Shown: positions 6,939 through 16,563 of the stretch, piece after piece
Position numbering within the stretch: the first letter of the stretch is position 1
Layout of the letters: each line of letters opens with the position of its first letter
Origin: Chloroflexota bacterium
GTDB lineage: Bacteria; Chloroflexota; Dehalococcoidia; Lucifugimonadales; SAR202-VII-2
Length of the DNA: 64,000 nt
NCBI GenBank assembly: GCA_003228115.1
Contig: QEVV01000001.1
Coordinates: forward strand, 372,001 to 436,000
Direction: 5' to 3'
Notes under the pieces: generated by a model
What the model saw: only the letters and a program-made list of their open reading frames with translations
What the model was told of the DNA's origin: nothing
Database searches by the model: none
Made by a program: the position numbers and the translations under genes

Positions 6939-8855
6939 ATGGTCGACATGGTTAACCCAATCGTATCCCGCTGGCGCAATGAGGGCTTGGAAGACCACGA
7001 GGCATTCTGGGCTCGCGCAGCTGAGGAGATTCCTTGGTTCCGCAAATGGGACAAGGTTTTCGACTGGGAGTACCCGTCATTCAAATGGTTCGTAGGCGCT
7101 CAAACTAATATTGCTTACAACTGTCTTGACCACCACGTGAACAACGGCTGGGGCGGACACACGGCACTCATCTACGCCAATGAGCGGGGCGAACGACGCC
7201 TCTTCTCGTACGGCCAACTCAAATGGGAAGTGGAGCGGGTTGCTGCGGCTCTACGGGGCATGGGCATCGGCAAGGGTGACCGTCTCACCGTCTACATGCC
7301 CACCTGCCCTGAGGCAATCATCCTCATGCTGGCCACAGTCCGAATCGGAGCCATGCATTCGGTGGTCTTTGCCGGGTTCGGGGCCAATGCCGTTGCGGAC
7401 CGGATTAAGGCCAGCGGCTCAAAGCTTGTCTTTACCGCCGATGTGACCTATCGAAAGGGCAAGGACGTCCGCCTCAAAGAAATTGTAGATGGGGCGATGG
7501 AGCTGGATTGCGACACCGTCGAGCAGGTCATCGTCCTTCAGCGAACTGAACCTGGAGCCGCCATGACCGCTGGTCGAGATATGGACTGGCACGACTTCCT
7601 GGCAAAGGGAGCGGGACAGTCAGGCGCCCATGAGGTCATGGAGGCCAACGACCCCGCCTATATCCTCGCAACATCAGGCACCACGGCCAAGCCCAAGCTG
7701 GCTATCCACGTTCAAGGCGGGTACCAGGTAGGCGTTTACAGCATGGCCAAGTGGTGCTTCGGGCTCAAGTCTAGCGATGTCTGGTGGGCAACATCGGAGA
7801 TCGGCTGGGCGGTGGGCCATAGCTATATCATCTACGGCCCTCTCCTTGTCGGAGCCACCTCCGTCGCCTACGAGGGTGCGATCGACTACCCGGCTCCAGA
7901 CGCCATATGGCGCCTGGTTGAGGAGTTCGGGCTGACCGGAATCTTCACTTCGCCGACGGCCGTCCGCCTGCTCATGCGCTACGGCGAGGAGCACGCCAAG
8001 CCCTACAACCTCAGCTCGCTGGAGCGCATGTTTTGTGCAGGTGAAGTGCTCAACGCTCCTGCCTGGGAATGGCTGCAATATGAGGTCCTTGGCAACCGCA
8101 TTCCCGTCATTGACCACTATTGGCAAACCGAGACCGGATGCCCCATCATTGGCAACCCCTACGGGCTTTCCATGCTGCCCATCAAAGCTGGTTCAGGCGG
8201 AGTGCCAATGCCCGGCATAGATATCGCAGTTATGACCCCAGAGGGCGAGCTCTGCGCTACCGGCGAGAAGGGCATCATGGTCATCAAGAAACCGTTCCCC
8301 AGCCTCACGCCCGCGCTCTGGGGAGAGCCAGAACGATATGGACAGGACTACTGGGAGAAGATTCCCGGCGTCTACTTCACCGGCGACTCTGTTCACATCG
8401 ATGAGGATGGCTATATATGGTTCGCTGGCCGCGCAGATGAGGTCATCAAGATAGCAGCCCACCGAATCGGCACTATCGAGGTCGAAACCGCATTCCTTAG
8501 ACACTCTGCAGTCGCCGAGGCGGGCGTCACAGGTCGGCCAGACGATCTTCGGGGTGAGGTGATCTCCGCATTCGTAGTACTGAAACACGGCCGGGAGGGC
8601 TCAGAAGAGCTGAAGAAAGAACTGCTCGCCACGGTTCGCAAAGAGTTGGGGCCAGTGGCCGTCATCGGGGAGATCAACATCGTCAACTCGCTGCCCAAGA
8701 CCCGCAGCGGCAAGATAATGCGCCGCGTTCTCAAGGCCGTTACTCTCAACAAGGACCCCGGCGACATCACCACCATTGAGGACGAGGGATCCGTGGATGA
8801 GGCCCGAGAGGCCTGGCAGGAGATGCGGAACGAAGTAGGATCCAACAATGCCTAG
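6939..8855 (+). CDS. Acetyl/propionyl-CoA synthetase-like AMP-forming enzyme
   Basis: Cytoplasmic acyl-CoA synthetase (ANL superfamily), 638 residues, the length of Acs. It has the N-terminal ACAS block (WFVGAQTNIAYNCLDHHV), WWATSEIGWAVGHSYIIYGPL, HYWQTETG, the TGDSVHIDEDGY hinge region and the C-terminal NSLPKTRSGKIMRR with the catalytic Lys that is acetylated in Acs. The phosphate-binding motif reads TSGTTAKPKLAIH instead of TSG(S/T)TGKPKG, an unusual substitution. Likely role: activation of acetate or another short acid to its CoA ester. Start chosen at 6939 with GGAGGG 6 nt upstream. A different short or branched acid is possible. Confidence 0.85.
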   Translation: MVDMVNPIVSRWRNEGLEDHEAFWARAAEEIPWFRKWDKVFDWEYPSFKWFVGAQTNIAYNCLDHHVNNGWGGHTALIYANERGERRLFSYGQLKWEVERVAAALRGMGIGKGDRLTVYMPTCPEAIILMLATVRIGAMHSVVFAGFGANAVADRIKASGSKLVFTADVTYRKGKDVRLKEIVDGAMELDCDTVEQVIVLQRTEPGAAMTAGRDMDWHDFLAKGAGQSGAHEVMEANDPAYILATSGTTAKPKLAIHVQGGYQVGVYSMAKWCFGLKSSDVWWATSEIGWAVGHSYIIYGPLLVGATSVAYEGAIDYPAPDAIWRLVEEFGLTGIFTSPTAVRLLMRYGEEHAKPYNLSSLERMFCAGEVLNAPAWEWLQYEVLGNRIPVIDHYWQTETGCPIIGNPYGLSMLPIKAGSGGVPMPGIDIAVMTPEGELCATGEKGIMVIKKPFPSLTPALWGEPERYGQDYWEKIPGVYFTGDSVHIDEDGYIWFAGRADEVIKIAAHRIGTIEVETAFLRHSAVAEAGVTGRPDDLRGEVISAFVVLKHGREGSEELKKELLATVRKELGPVAVIGEINIVNSLPKTRSGKIMRRVLKAVTLNKDPGDITTIEDEGSVDEAREAWQEMRNEVGSNNA

Positions 8856-9194
8856 GTCGAGTCGGGCCGCAGGTAATCGTTGGATTCGCGGGGAATCGCA
8901 GGCAATGACCTCCTCGTACCGTTAGCTCCGGGGCCTGTCGATCCCTTCCTACGACCCCCTTGTTGAGACTGGTCAGGGCTCCGATGCCCGAGCTTCTGGC
9001 AACGCAGGCGACTCTCCTTGTGGCTCGGCGTTGCCGCCCCAAGCCAATGGACCAGCTATCGAGAAGTGGGTGCGCCTTACATCTGGAACGGGCCCAAGCT
9101 CATCCAAGGGACACTTAGGCCGCAACAGCCCCCTTTGCAATGCTTTAGCTAGGAAGTCACCAGCAACATTCGAAAACTCGACTCTGGGGAGCAT
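8856..9194. other. Intergenic region with no supported gene
   Basis: This 339-bp gap between the acyl-CoA synthetase and transketolase genes has no credible reading frame, RNA gene, repeat of the families seen elsewhere, or strong terminator. It must contain the transketolase promoter, but I could not choose a convincing -35/-10 pair. Confidence 0.5.
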
Positions 9195-11210
9195 ATGAGC
9201 GACAACCTCGAAGAACTCTGCATCAACACCATCCGCACGCTGTCCATGGACACCGTGCAGAAGGCTAAGTCCGGTCATCCGGGGACCCCAATGGGGGCCG
9301 CTTCGATGGCCTTCGTCCTTTGGGACCGGTTCCTCAAACACAACCCGTCCGATCCCTCTTGGCCGGACAGGGACCGGTTCGTGCTTTCGCCGGGCCATGC
9401 CTCGGCGCTGCTTTACTCGCTCCTTCACCTGACCGGCTACGATCTGTCATTGGACGACCTCAAGCAGTTCCGTCAGTGGGAAAGCCGAACACCCGGCCAT
9501 CCCGAATACGGTGCAACGCCAGGGGTAGAACTCACGACTGGGCCTCTGGGCCAGGGCTTCGCCACCGGCATCGGTATGGCCCTGGCGGAAAGATGGCAGG
9601 CTGAGCACTACAACCGTCCCGGCCATGAAATCGTTGATCACTATGTGTACGGAATTGCCTCTGACGGCGATCTCCAGGAAGGAGTCGCTTCAGAGGCAGC
9701 ATCCTTGGCGGGGACGCTCAAACTGGGCAAAGTCATCTACCTCTATGACGACAACGACATCTCCATTGAAGGCAGTACGGACATCTCGTTCACTGAGAAC
9801 GTGGGTGAGCGCTTCCAGGCCTACGGATGGCACGTCGTCGGCCCTATCGACGGCATGGACACGGCGGCAATCGAAGAGTCCATCAAGCTTGCCCAGGCAG
9901 AAACAGACCGGCCAAGCCTCATTATTTGCCGCACCATCATTGGCTTCGGCAGCCCCTCAAAAGCAGGCACAGCGGGGGCTCACGGCGAGCCCCTGGGCGC
10001 AGATGAGGTAGGGCTCGCCAAAGCACAGCTAGGCTGGCCGTACGAAGATCCCTTCACCATCCCTCCCGAGGCTCTGGCCCATTTCCGCAAGGCCGTAGAG
10101 AGAGGCAAAGACGAACAGGCAAGGTGGCAAGCCGGAGTCAAAGAATACCGGCAGGCCCATCCTGATGAAGCCGCTCAATGGAGCGAAGACCTCAGCGGTA
10201 GCCTCCCGGAAGGTTGGAGCGATGGGCTGGAAGGCCTCTTCAGCCCTGGAGACAAGCCCGTGGCCACCAGGGAGGCTTCGGGACGGGTAATGAACGCCAT
10301 AGCCCCACGGGTGCACGGCTTAGTCGGCGGGTCAGCGGACCTATCGCCATCCACCAAAACCATCCTGAAGGATAAGGGCGACTATAGCTTCAGTGAGTAC
10401 AGCGGCCACAACCTTCACTTTGGCGTGCGGGAACACGCTATGGGGGCCATAGCCAATGGCATGGCCCTGCACGGCGGAATCATTCCCTACACCGCCACAT
10501 TCTTAATTTTCTCCGACTACATGAGGCCGGCCATACGGCTGGCCGCCCTCTCCGGACTCCGCGTAATCTTCGTCTTCACTCATGACTCCGTCGGCTTGGG
10601 TGAGGACGGCCCCACCCACCAGCCCATAGAGCACCTAATGGCGCTGCGAGCCATGCCAAATCTTGTCGTCCTGCGGCCTGCCGACGGCACCGAAACGGCA
10701 GAGGCATGGAAGATAGCGCTGGAGCGTAACACTGGCCCTACCGCTCTGGCCTTTAGCCGCCAAAACCTTCCCATTCTCGATCGCAGTATCTTGGGGGGCG
10801 TTGATGGCGTGCAGCGCGGGGGGTACGTTTTGTGGGAGTCCTCCGAAACCCCAGAGGTTATCCTCATAGGCACCGGATCGGAGTTGCACATAGCGCTGGA
10901 TGCGGGATGCCAATTGGCGGGGCAGGGCGTCGCTGTCCGAGTTGTGTCTATGCCGGCATGGGAACTATTCGATGCTCAGCCCGCCGAATACCGAGAGCAA
11001 GTTCTCCCTGCTTCGGTCAGAGCTAGGGTCTCAATCGAGGCGGGCACTTCATTTGGCTGGGAACGTTACGTCGGCCTGGACGGTGTGGCCGTGGGTGTCG
11101 ATCGTTTCGGCGCTTCTGCCCCCATCGATGTTCTCTACGAACGCTTTGGCCTTACAGCCGAGCACTTGGTGGAAGAGGCCAAGAAGCTTCTTGTGAGTAA
11201 GCAGGGCTAA
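9195..11210 (+). CDS. tkt: Transketolase
   Basis: Thiamine-diphosphate enzyme of the non-oxidative pentose-phosphate pathway (and of the Calvin cycle where present), moving two-carbon units between sugar phosphates. 671 residues, full length. Motifs: [10 protein letters not shown] near the N-terminus, [14 protein letters not shown], the ThDP/Mg motif SDGDLQEGV to YDDNDIS, the pyrimidine domain with [14 protein letters not shown] and [16 protein letters not shown], and a C-terminal domain. GGGGAG precedes the ATG. It opens a run of sugar-phosphate genes on the same strand. Confidence 0.96.
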   Translation: MSDNLEELCINTIRTLSMDTVQKAKSGHPGTPMGAASMAFVLWDRFLKHNPSDPSWPDRDRFVLSPGHASALLYSLLHLTGYDLSLDDLKQFRQWESRTPGHPEYGATPGVELTTGPLGQGFATGIGMALAERWQAEHYNRPGHEIVDHYVYGIASDGDLQEGVASEAASLAGTLKLGKVIYLYDDNDISIEGSTDISFTENVGERFQAYGWHVVGPIDGMDTAAIEESIKLAQAETDRPSLIICRTIIGFGSPSKAGTAGAHGEPLGADEVGLAKAQLGWPYEDPFTIPPEALAHFRKAVERGKDEQARWQAGVKEYRQAHPDEAAQWSEDLSGSLPEGWSDGLEGLFSPGDKPVATREASGRVMNAIAPRVHGLVGGSADLSPSTKTILKDKGDYSFSEYSGHNLHFGVREHAMGAIANGMALHGGIIPYTATFLIFSDYMRPAIRLAALSGLRVIFVFTHDSVGLGEDGPTHQPIEHLMALRAMPNLVVLRPADGTETAEAWKIALERNTGPTALAFSRQNLPILDRSILGGVDGVQRGGYVLWESSETPEVILIGTGSELHIALDAGCQLAGQGVAVRVVSMPAWELFDAQPAEYREQVLPASVRARVSIEAGTSFGWERYVGLDGVAVGVDRFGASAPIDVLYERFGLTAEHLVEEAKKLLVSKQG

Positions 11211-11253
11211 GGACGACGGCCCCGAGCAGGTTAGCCAACCAAGCTCGAGGCTC

Positions 11254-11288
11254 GCGAGATTCTTCGCTTCTCTCCAGAATGACAAAGG
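11254..11288 (+). repeat. REP-like hairpin repeat, copy 1
   Basis: The element has the pattern GAGATTCTTCGCTTCTCTCC then AGAATGACAAAGG. ATTCT and AGAAT can pair around a pyrimidine-rich loop. It shares almost all of its sequence with the copy at 13217 and its plan with 11341. Intergenic between tkt and pgi. Confidence 0.7.
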
Positions 11289-11340
11289 GGTACCACCGGA
11301 GCACCAGCGCAGATATATCAACAAGTTGCTTGAATAGGCC

Positions 11341-11375
11341 AGCAAGATTCCTCTCTCCTCTCGGAATGACAAAGG
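11341..11375 (+). repeat. REP-like hairpin repeat, copy 2 with compensatory arm change
   Basis: Same plan as the copy at 11254, ending GGAATGACAAAGG. The arms are ATTCC and GGAAT, so the change T to C in one arm is matched by A to G in the other. It lies 52 bp after copy 1 in direct orientation. Confidence 0.65.
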
Positions 11376-11430
11376 ACCGGTAGCTTCGCAGGGCTTAGCC
11401 GCTGGAAGCCTGGGGGTGCAGGGGCGCAGC

Positions 11431-11491
11431 CCCGCCGGGGCGTGGGGTGTCCCCACAAATCAAAACGTTCGTGGGTGGAGTGGGTGGGACC
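11431..11491 (+). repeat. G-rich dispersed repeat, copy A
   Basis: Contains CCGGGGCGTGGGGTGTCCCC, then ACGTTCGTGGGTGG and AGTGGGTGGGA. The reverse complement of 56934-56994 aligns with it over its length, and 13306-13336 matches its last third. It contains a hairpin (TGGGG / CCCCA) and four G-runs. It lies 55 bp after a REP-like repeat. Confidence 0.65.
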
Positions 11492-11556
11492 ACAACGTCA
11501 GCTACTGATAACCGCTGGGACGAAGTCGACCCAAAGCCCAAGTTGAGGACGATCAA

Positions 11557-13185
11557 ATGACCAGCACCGAAAGCCTTCAAGGCTTGCCAGGCGTTGAAGC
11601 TACACTTGCTGACCTTCAAGCTCGAGACATCGTGGCCCGTATCTGGCAACGCGACCATACCGTCTGGAAGCCGGAACCTACCGAGATAGCTAACCGCCTG
11701 GGCTGGCTCACCGTGACGGCCCAAATGCGGCAAGACCTGCCGTCGCTGACCGCCCTTGCTGATGCTGTGCGAAGCGAGGGCTACAAGCACGTAGTGCTCT
11801 TGGGCATGGGTGGCAGCAGCCTCGGCCCGGAAGTGCTGCGCCAGACCTTCGGCAGCGCCCCGGGTTATCCAGAATTGCTTGTCCTCGACTCCACTGTCCC
11901 CGCTTGGATCCAGGCCGTAGGCAACTCCATAGATCCCGCTCGAACCCTCTTCCTGGTGTCATCCAAGTCTGGCGGCACCATCGAGCCACTTTCCCTTTAT
12001 CGACACTTCCGCGGCCTCGTGAACGCCGCTGTCGGTGAATCCAAGGCCGGAGCGCACTTCGTCGCCGTTACCGATCCAGGCACGCCCTTGGAGACGCTAG
12101 CTGAAGAACAGGGCTTTCGAAGGGCCTTCGCCAATCCGGCCGACATCGGTGGGCGCTACTCAGTCCTCTCCTACTTCGGTCTGGTGCCAGCGGCCCTCAT
12201 TGGCGTAGATGTCGCCGAATTGCTTGATCGAGCCGACGGCATGAGAGATTCCTGCGCCGCCGGAGTCTCTGTGGAGAACAACCCCGGCGCCTACCTAGGC
12301 GCCGTCATGGGCACGGCTGCTCTGGCCGGCAAAGACAAACTAACGCTGATTACCTCGCCGTCCATCGGCAGCTTCGGGCTTTGGGTAGAGCAACTCATCG
12401 CCGAAAGCACCGGAAAGGAGGGCACAGGCATTGTGCCCATTGCCGGTGAGCCGGTACTGTCTCCAGAATTCTATGGGGATGACCGTCTCTTTGCCTACTT
12501 GCGGGTCCAGAATGACGACAACGCCGATTTGGACGCCCAGGTAGACGCCCTAGAGTCGGCCGGCCATCCAACCGTCCGCCTGAACCTGGCTGACACCTAC
12601 GACCTCGGCGCTGAGTTCTTCCGTTGGGAGTTCGCAACAGCGATAGCCAGCGCGGTCATGGGCATCCACCCCTTCGATCAGCCCAACGTCCAACAGGCAA
12701 AGAACCTGACGGACCAAGTGCTTGGTGAGTATCAAGCAACTGGCGCTCTGCCCTCAGCAGAGACTTCCAAATCCGTTGAAGACTTGCTTGGCGACGCCCA
12801 GGGGTCAGACGGCTACTTGGCAATCATGGCCTATGTCCGCCCCACGCCAGAAACTGAACGTGCACTGACCGCCTTGCGAAGAAAAATCCTTGAGCGAAAG
12901 CACCTGCCAACCACAATGGGTTACGGCCCTCGCTTTCTCCACTCAACGGGACAGTTGCACAAGGGAGGTCCGGCCAGTGGCTATTACCTCCAAATCACCG
13001 TGGATCGCCAGGAAGACATTGCTGTCCCCGGCGCACCCTACACGTTCGGGACGCTCGCAGACGCTCAGGCTATCGGAGACCTCCAGGCGTTGGAGGCTAC
13101 GGGCCGCCGCGCCGCCGCAGTCCGGCTGGCGGAGGTCACAGAAGCAGCCATCGCAGCCGTTGGAGACGCTTTGGTTGGCAAATAG
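11557..13185 (+). CDS. pgi: Glucose-6-phosphate isomerase (TAL-PGI fusion type, PGI only)
   Basis: Interconverts glucose 6-phosphate and fructose 6-phosphate. 542 residues. Typical PGI signs: LLGMGGSSLGPEVL, the phosphate-binding SSKSGGTIEP, the GGRYSVLSYFGLVPAAL block, and the final SFGLWVEQLIAESTGKEG. The overall sequence (including the C-terminal LPTTMGYGPRFLHSTGQLHKGG) resembles the PGI half of bifunctional transaldolase-PGI proteins; no transaldolase half or gene is present in this window. It sits between tkt and the gnd-zwf-pgl group and feeds them with glucose 6-phosphate. Confidence 0.93.
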   Translation: MTSTESLQGLPGVEATLADLQARDIVARIWQRDHTVWKPEPTEIANRLGWLTVTAQMRQDLPSLTALADAVRSEGYKHVVLLGMGGSSLGPEVLRQTFGSAPGYPELLVLDSTVPAWIQAVGNSIDPARTLFLVSSKSGGTIEPLSLYRHFRGLVNAAVGESKAGAHFVAVTDPGTPLETLAEEQGFRRAFANPADIGGRYSVLSYFGLVPAALIGVDVAELLDRADGMRDSCAAGVSVENNPGAYLGAVMGTAALAGKDKLTLITSPSIGSFGLWVEQLIAESTGKEGTGIVPIAGEPVLSPEFYGDDRLFAYLRVQNDDNADLDAQVDALESAGHPTVRLNLADTYDLGAEFFRWEFATAIASAVMGIHPFDQPNVQQAKNLTDQVLGEYQATGALPSAETSKSVEDLLGDAQGSDGYLAIMAYVRPTPETERALTALRRKILERKHLPTTMGYGPRFLHSTGQLHKGGPASGYYLQITVDRQEDIAVPGAPYTFGTLADAQAIGDLQALEATGRRAAAVRLAEVTEAAIAAVGDALVGK

Positions 13186-13216
13186 CCACACTTGGCAGGC
13201 GGGTCAGCGAAAAAGC

Positions 13217-13250
13217 ATGCGAGATTCTTCGCTTCGCTCCAGAATGACAG
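13217..13250 (+). repeat. REP-like hairpin repeat, copy 3
   Basis: Reads GCGAGATTCTTCGCTTCGCT then CCAGAATGACAG; differs from copy 1 by only a few bases. ATTCT/AGAAT arms can pair. It follows pgi, as copies 1 and 2 follow tkt, always in the same orientation as the genes. Confidence 0.7.
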
Positions 13251-13305
13251 TTGATGGAGCGCTCTTCCCTCAGCGCCTTGCAGGGGGTTACAGGCCCTCC
13301 ACCAC

Positions 13306-13336
13306 CACAACCCTTCGATGGTGGGTTGGGTGGGAA
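13306..13336 (+). repeat. G-rich dispersed repeat, partial copy C
   Basis: CTTCGATGGTGGGTTGGGTG matches the last third of copies A (11431) and B (56934). It again lies some 55-60 bp downstream of a REP-like hairpin, as in the tkt-pgi gap, suggesting that the two repeats moved or expanded as a composite. Confidence 0.5.
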
Positions 13337-13413
13337 AAGCGGCGCAGGCCAGGCAAGATCGCTAGCCCACAAGGACATGGGCTTAGGTAGAATACCCACA
13401 CGGAGAAGCGCCC

Positions 13414-14175
13414 TTGATACAAGCCATTGTTTTCGATCTGGACGGCACTCTCGTCAAGTCCGAGGAACTCAAGGGGCTGTCCTACGCCATTGCGGTTCAG
13501 CAGCTGAGGGGCCTTGCGGAGCCAGACCCTCGCGCCATTGAAGCCTACAAGGATGTCGTCGGAGCGGCGCGGGAGGAAGCCTCTCGCCACGTTATCGCAA
13601 AGCTCGACCTTGAACCTGACCTCGCAGGTAAGCTCAGCGCAGGCGACTCCAGGGAGCCCTGGCATCTCCTCACAGAGATGCGCACCAGCATCTATGAGAA
13701 CATGGTCGCAGACCCCCAGGTCATCCGGGACAACCAATGGCCTCACACGGTCGCACTCCTTCGCTCGGCCAGGGAAGCCTACTGCTACACCGCTTTGGCT
13801 ACCATGTCCCAACATAGAGAGGCCGCGCATGTCCTGAAGGCCCTGGACCTCGTGAATTCGTTGGATGTGGTGCTGGCGCGAGAAGATGTCCTGAACCCCA
13901 AGCCTGATCCAGAAATCTACCTTTTGGCAGCGGAGCGCTTGGGAGTATTGCCCAGCGAGTGCTTGGCCTTGGAAGATTCCGCCAACGGGGTGCGGGCCGC
14001 GATTGCTGCGGGCACCAACGTCGTCGCTCTGGCAACGCCCTTCACCTCGGTCGGCCTGCACGAAGCCGACATCATAGACGACTGCTTCATTGTGCACAGC
14101 CCCGAAGAACTGTTGGACGTGGTTAAGCATCGTACTGAAGAACACAACCGCACGGCCCGTGGCACGGGCGCTTAA
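13414..14175 (+). CDS. HAD-family sugar-phosphatase / beta-phosphoglucomutase-like protein
   Basis: Haloacid-dehalogenase-superfamily hydrolase, 253 residues. Motif I is FDLDGTL (nucleophile Asp and acid/base Asp), motif II lies near TALATMSQ, motif III Lys in NPKPDPEIY and motif IV in ALEDSANGV. An insert after motif I forms the helical cap of subfamily I. Position upstream of gnd, with only 10 bp between, suggests that it dephosphorylates or rearranges a sugar phosphate, perhaps clearing a toxic by-product. Start is TTG with GGAGAAG upstream. Exact substrate unknown. Confidence 0.82.
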   Translation: MIQAIVFDLDGTLVKSEELKGLSYAIAVQQLRGLAEPDPRAIEAYKDVVGAAREEASRHVIAKLDLEPDLAGKLSAGDSREPWHLLTEMRTSIYENMVADPQVIRDNQWPHTVALLRSAREAYCYTALATMSQHREAAHVLKALDLVNSLDVVLAREDVLNPKPDPEIYLLAAERLGVLPSECLALEDSANGVRAAIAAGTNVVALATPFTSVGLHEADIIDDCFIVHSPEELLDVVKHRTEEHNRTARGTGA

Positions 14176-14185
14176 GGAGGCTCGA

Positions 14186-15094
14186 ATGGAACTGGGAATG
14201 ATCGGACTTGGTCGCATGGGCGGAAACATGGCGCTTCGCCTGCTGCGGGGAGGTCATCACGTCGTGGCTTTCGACCCGCGCCCTGAGGCCGTCGCAGCCA
14301 TGACTGCGGACGGGGCTGGCGGAGCATCTTCTCTTGAAGACCTCGTGGGCCAACTGTCAGCGCCTCGGGCAGTGTGGAGCATGGTGCCTGCCGGCGATGT
14401 CACTGAGCAGACGGTAATGGCGCTGGCCAACCTCCTGTCACCTGGGGACGCTATCATCGACGGCGGCAACTCCAACTACAAAGACAGCGCTCGTCGAGCA
14501 GCGACGCTCAAAGAGCGGGGCATCTTCTTCCTCGACGCTGGCACAAGCGGTGGAGTTTGGGGACTGACCGAAGGCTACGCGCTCATGGTGGGCGGAGACC
14601 CCGAAGCCTATAAGCGCCTGGAGCCCATCTTCCAAACGCTTGCGCCAGCACCCGATAAAGGCGTCGGGCACGTTGGACCGCCAGGATCAGGGCACTATGT
14701 AAAGATGGTTCACAACGGCATCGAGTATGGCCTTATGCAGGCCTACGCCGAAGGATTCGAGCTATTGGAAGCGAAAGAGGAATTCGGCTTGGACTTGCCC
14801 CAGATAGCCGAACTCTGGCGGCATGGCAGCGTCGTGCGCTCCTGGTTGCTGGACCTGACCGCCGCCGCCTTGAAAGAGGACCCAGGCCTTGAAGGCCTTC
14901 AGGCTTACGTCGACGATTCCGGCGAGGGCCGGTGGACGGTTCAGGAATCCATAGAGCTTGCTGTGCCTGCACCGGTTATCGCCCTCTCTCTGCAGATGCG
15001 TTTCCGGTCACGTCAGGACCAACCCTTCGGCGGGCGCTTGCTGGCAGCCATGCGCAACCAGTTCGGCGGCCACGCCGTGAAGAAGGCAGAGTAA
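14186..15094 (+). CDS. gnd: 6-phosphogluconate dehydrogenase, short (YqeC/GndA-like) form
   Basis: Oxidative decarboxylation of 6-phosphogluconate to ribulose 5-phosphate. 302 residues, the short form common in Gram-positives and Chloroflexota rather than the 470-residue form. It has the cofactor-binding [35 protein letters not shown], and the catalytic [21 protein letters not shown] 6 nt before the ATG fixes the start. Its stop TAA overlaps the zwf start as TAATG, so the two are translated in tight coupling. Confidence 0.95.
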   Translation: MELGMIGLGRMGGNMALRLLRGGHHVVAFDPRPEAVAAMTADGAGGASSLEDLVGQLSAPRAVWSMVPAGDVTEQTVMALANLLSPGDAIIDGGNSNYKDSARRAATLKERGIFFLDAGTSGGVWGLTEGYALMVGGDPEAYKRLEPIFQTLAPAPDKGVGHVGPPGSGHYVKMVHNGIEYGLMQAYAEGFELLEAKEEFGLDLPQIAELWRHGSVVRSWLLDLTAAALKEDPGLEGLQAYVDDSGEGRWTVQESIELAVPAPVIALSLQMRFRSRQDQPFGGRLLAAMRNQFGGHAVKKAE

Positions 15095-16563
15095 TGCCGA
15101 ACGGCACAACATCCATCGTCATCATGGGAGCAACCGGCGACCTGACCAAACGAAAGTTGGTCCCTGCCCTGTTCCAACTAAAGTGCAAAAACCGCTTGCC
15201 GGAAGACGTACGCATCGTCGGTTTCGCCCGTTCGGAGTACTCCGATGAGGAGTTCCGCGATTACATGTGGAACGGCATCCAGGAGATTGGCGAGCTGGCC
15301 GTGCACCGGGAGCAATGGGACGACTTTGCTCGGCAGATCTTCTACGTCAGTGGAAATCTCGACGACCCTGAAGCCTATGGGCGCCTAGAGCGGCGGCTGG
15401 CCGAACTGGAGAACGGCGTCAGCCCTACGAACCGCATGTTCTATCTGTCGGTTGCACCGGACCTGTACGAGGCCGCTATCGGCAATCTAGGTTCGTCAAA
15501 CATTGCCAAGGGCGTGGACGGCTGGCACCGCATAGTGATAGAAAAACCGTTCGGGCGAGACCTGACCTCTGCCAAAGTGCTGAACAGAGTCATTCACGAA
15601 AATTTCGACGAACGTCAGGTCTATCGGATCGACCACTATCTGGGCAAAGAGACGGTGCAGAATCTGCTTGTCTTCCGCTTTGCCAACGCCATCTTTGAGC
15701 CTCTGTGGAATCGCAACTACATCGACAATGTGCAGATAACGGTTGCGGAAGAGGTCGCCGTGGGGGACCGCGGCGGCTATTACGACCAGTCGGGCGTCAT
15801 CCGGGACATGGTGCAGAACCACCTCCTCCAACTCATGACGCTGGTGGCGATGGAGCCCCCCAGCCTTGCCGACGATGAGTCTCTGCGCAACAAAAAGGTG
15901 GAAGTGCTGCAGGCCATACGGCGCTGGAGCCCTGCGGAAGCAGCCCACAACTCAGTGCGAGGACAATACGAAGGCTACCTCGACGAGAAAGGAGTGTCCC
16001 GCGGCTCCAACACCCCCACCTTCGCCGCCATGCGGCTCTTTATCGACAACTGGCGCTGGCGTGGTGTGCCCTTCTATCTACGGACGGGAAAGGCCCTGAC
16101 GCACAAGGTCTCTGAGATCGTCATTCAGTTCCAAGAGCCGCCTCACATGGTCTTCCCTCTGGGGCCAACCCAGGACGTAAGCCCCAACCTATTGTCGGTC
16201 TGCATACAGCCCGACGAAGGGATCCATTTGGGCGTGGAGTCGAAGGTGCCGGACCAGGCGATGCAGATGCGCACGGTGGACCTGGAGTTCCATTACAAGT
16301 CGGAATTCGGCGACCAGGCCATTCCTGAAGCCTACGAGCGACTCTTGGAAGACGCTCTTCAGGGCGACGCCAGTCTGTTCATCCGAGCCGACCACATCGA
16401 AGAGGCATGGACCATCGTCGATCCATTGATGGAGGCGTGGGAGTCCAGCAATGCGGGGCCGTCACACAGCTATGCAACAGGGTCATGGGGACCACGGGCA
16501 TCCGACGCCCTCCTTGCCGATGACAGCCGGATATGGCAGCAGGTCTGTGGCGGGCATGCCTAG
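15094..16563 (+). CDS. zwf: Glucose-6-phosphate 1-dehydrogenase
   Basis: First enzyme of the oxidative pentose-phosphate pathway, making 6-phosphogluconolactone and reduced cofactor. 489 residues, full length. Motifs: [13 protein letters not shown] (dinucleotide binding), EKPFGRDL and the active-site [13 protein letters not shown]. The start is the ATG that overlaps the gnd stop; longer in-frame readings lie wholly inside gnd and were not used. The end overlaps pgl by 8 bp. The order gnd-zwf-pgl puts the three consecutive steps in one transcript. Confidence 0.96.
   Translation: MPNGTTSIVIMGATGDLTKRKLVPALFQLKCKNRLPEDVRIVGFARSEYSDEEFRDYMWNGIQEIGELAVHREQWDDFARQIFYVSGNLDDPEAYGRLERRLAELENGVSPTNRMFYLSVAPDLYEAAIGNLGSSNIAKGVDGWHRIVIEKPFGRDLTSAKVLNRVIHENFDERQVYRIDHYLGKETVQNLLVFRFANAIFEPLWNRNYIDNVQITVAEEVAVGDRGGYYDQSGVIRDMVQNHLLQLMTLVAMEPPSLADDESLRNKKVEVLQAIRRWSPAEAAHNSVRGQYEGYLDEKGVSRGSNTPTFAAMRLFIDNWRWRGVPFYLRTGKALTHKVSEIVIQFQEPPHMVFPLGPTQDVSPNLLSVCIQPDEGIHLGVESKVPDQAMQMRTVDLEFHYKSEFGDQAIPEAYERLLEDALQGDASLFIRADHIEEAWTIVDPLMEAWESSNAGPSHSYATGSWGPRASDALLADDSRIWQQVCGGHA

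Noticed and set aside
8856-9194. Small gene or RNA in the gap before transketolase
   Set aside because: Short frames lack ribosome sites and conserved-looking sequence; no stable hairpin with T-run.
13288-14229. 313-codon open frame opposite the HAD gene
   Set aside because: Antisense shadow of a gene with all four HAD motifs; no ribosome site or recognisable domain.
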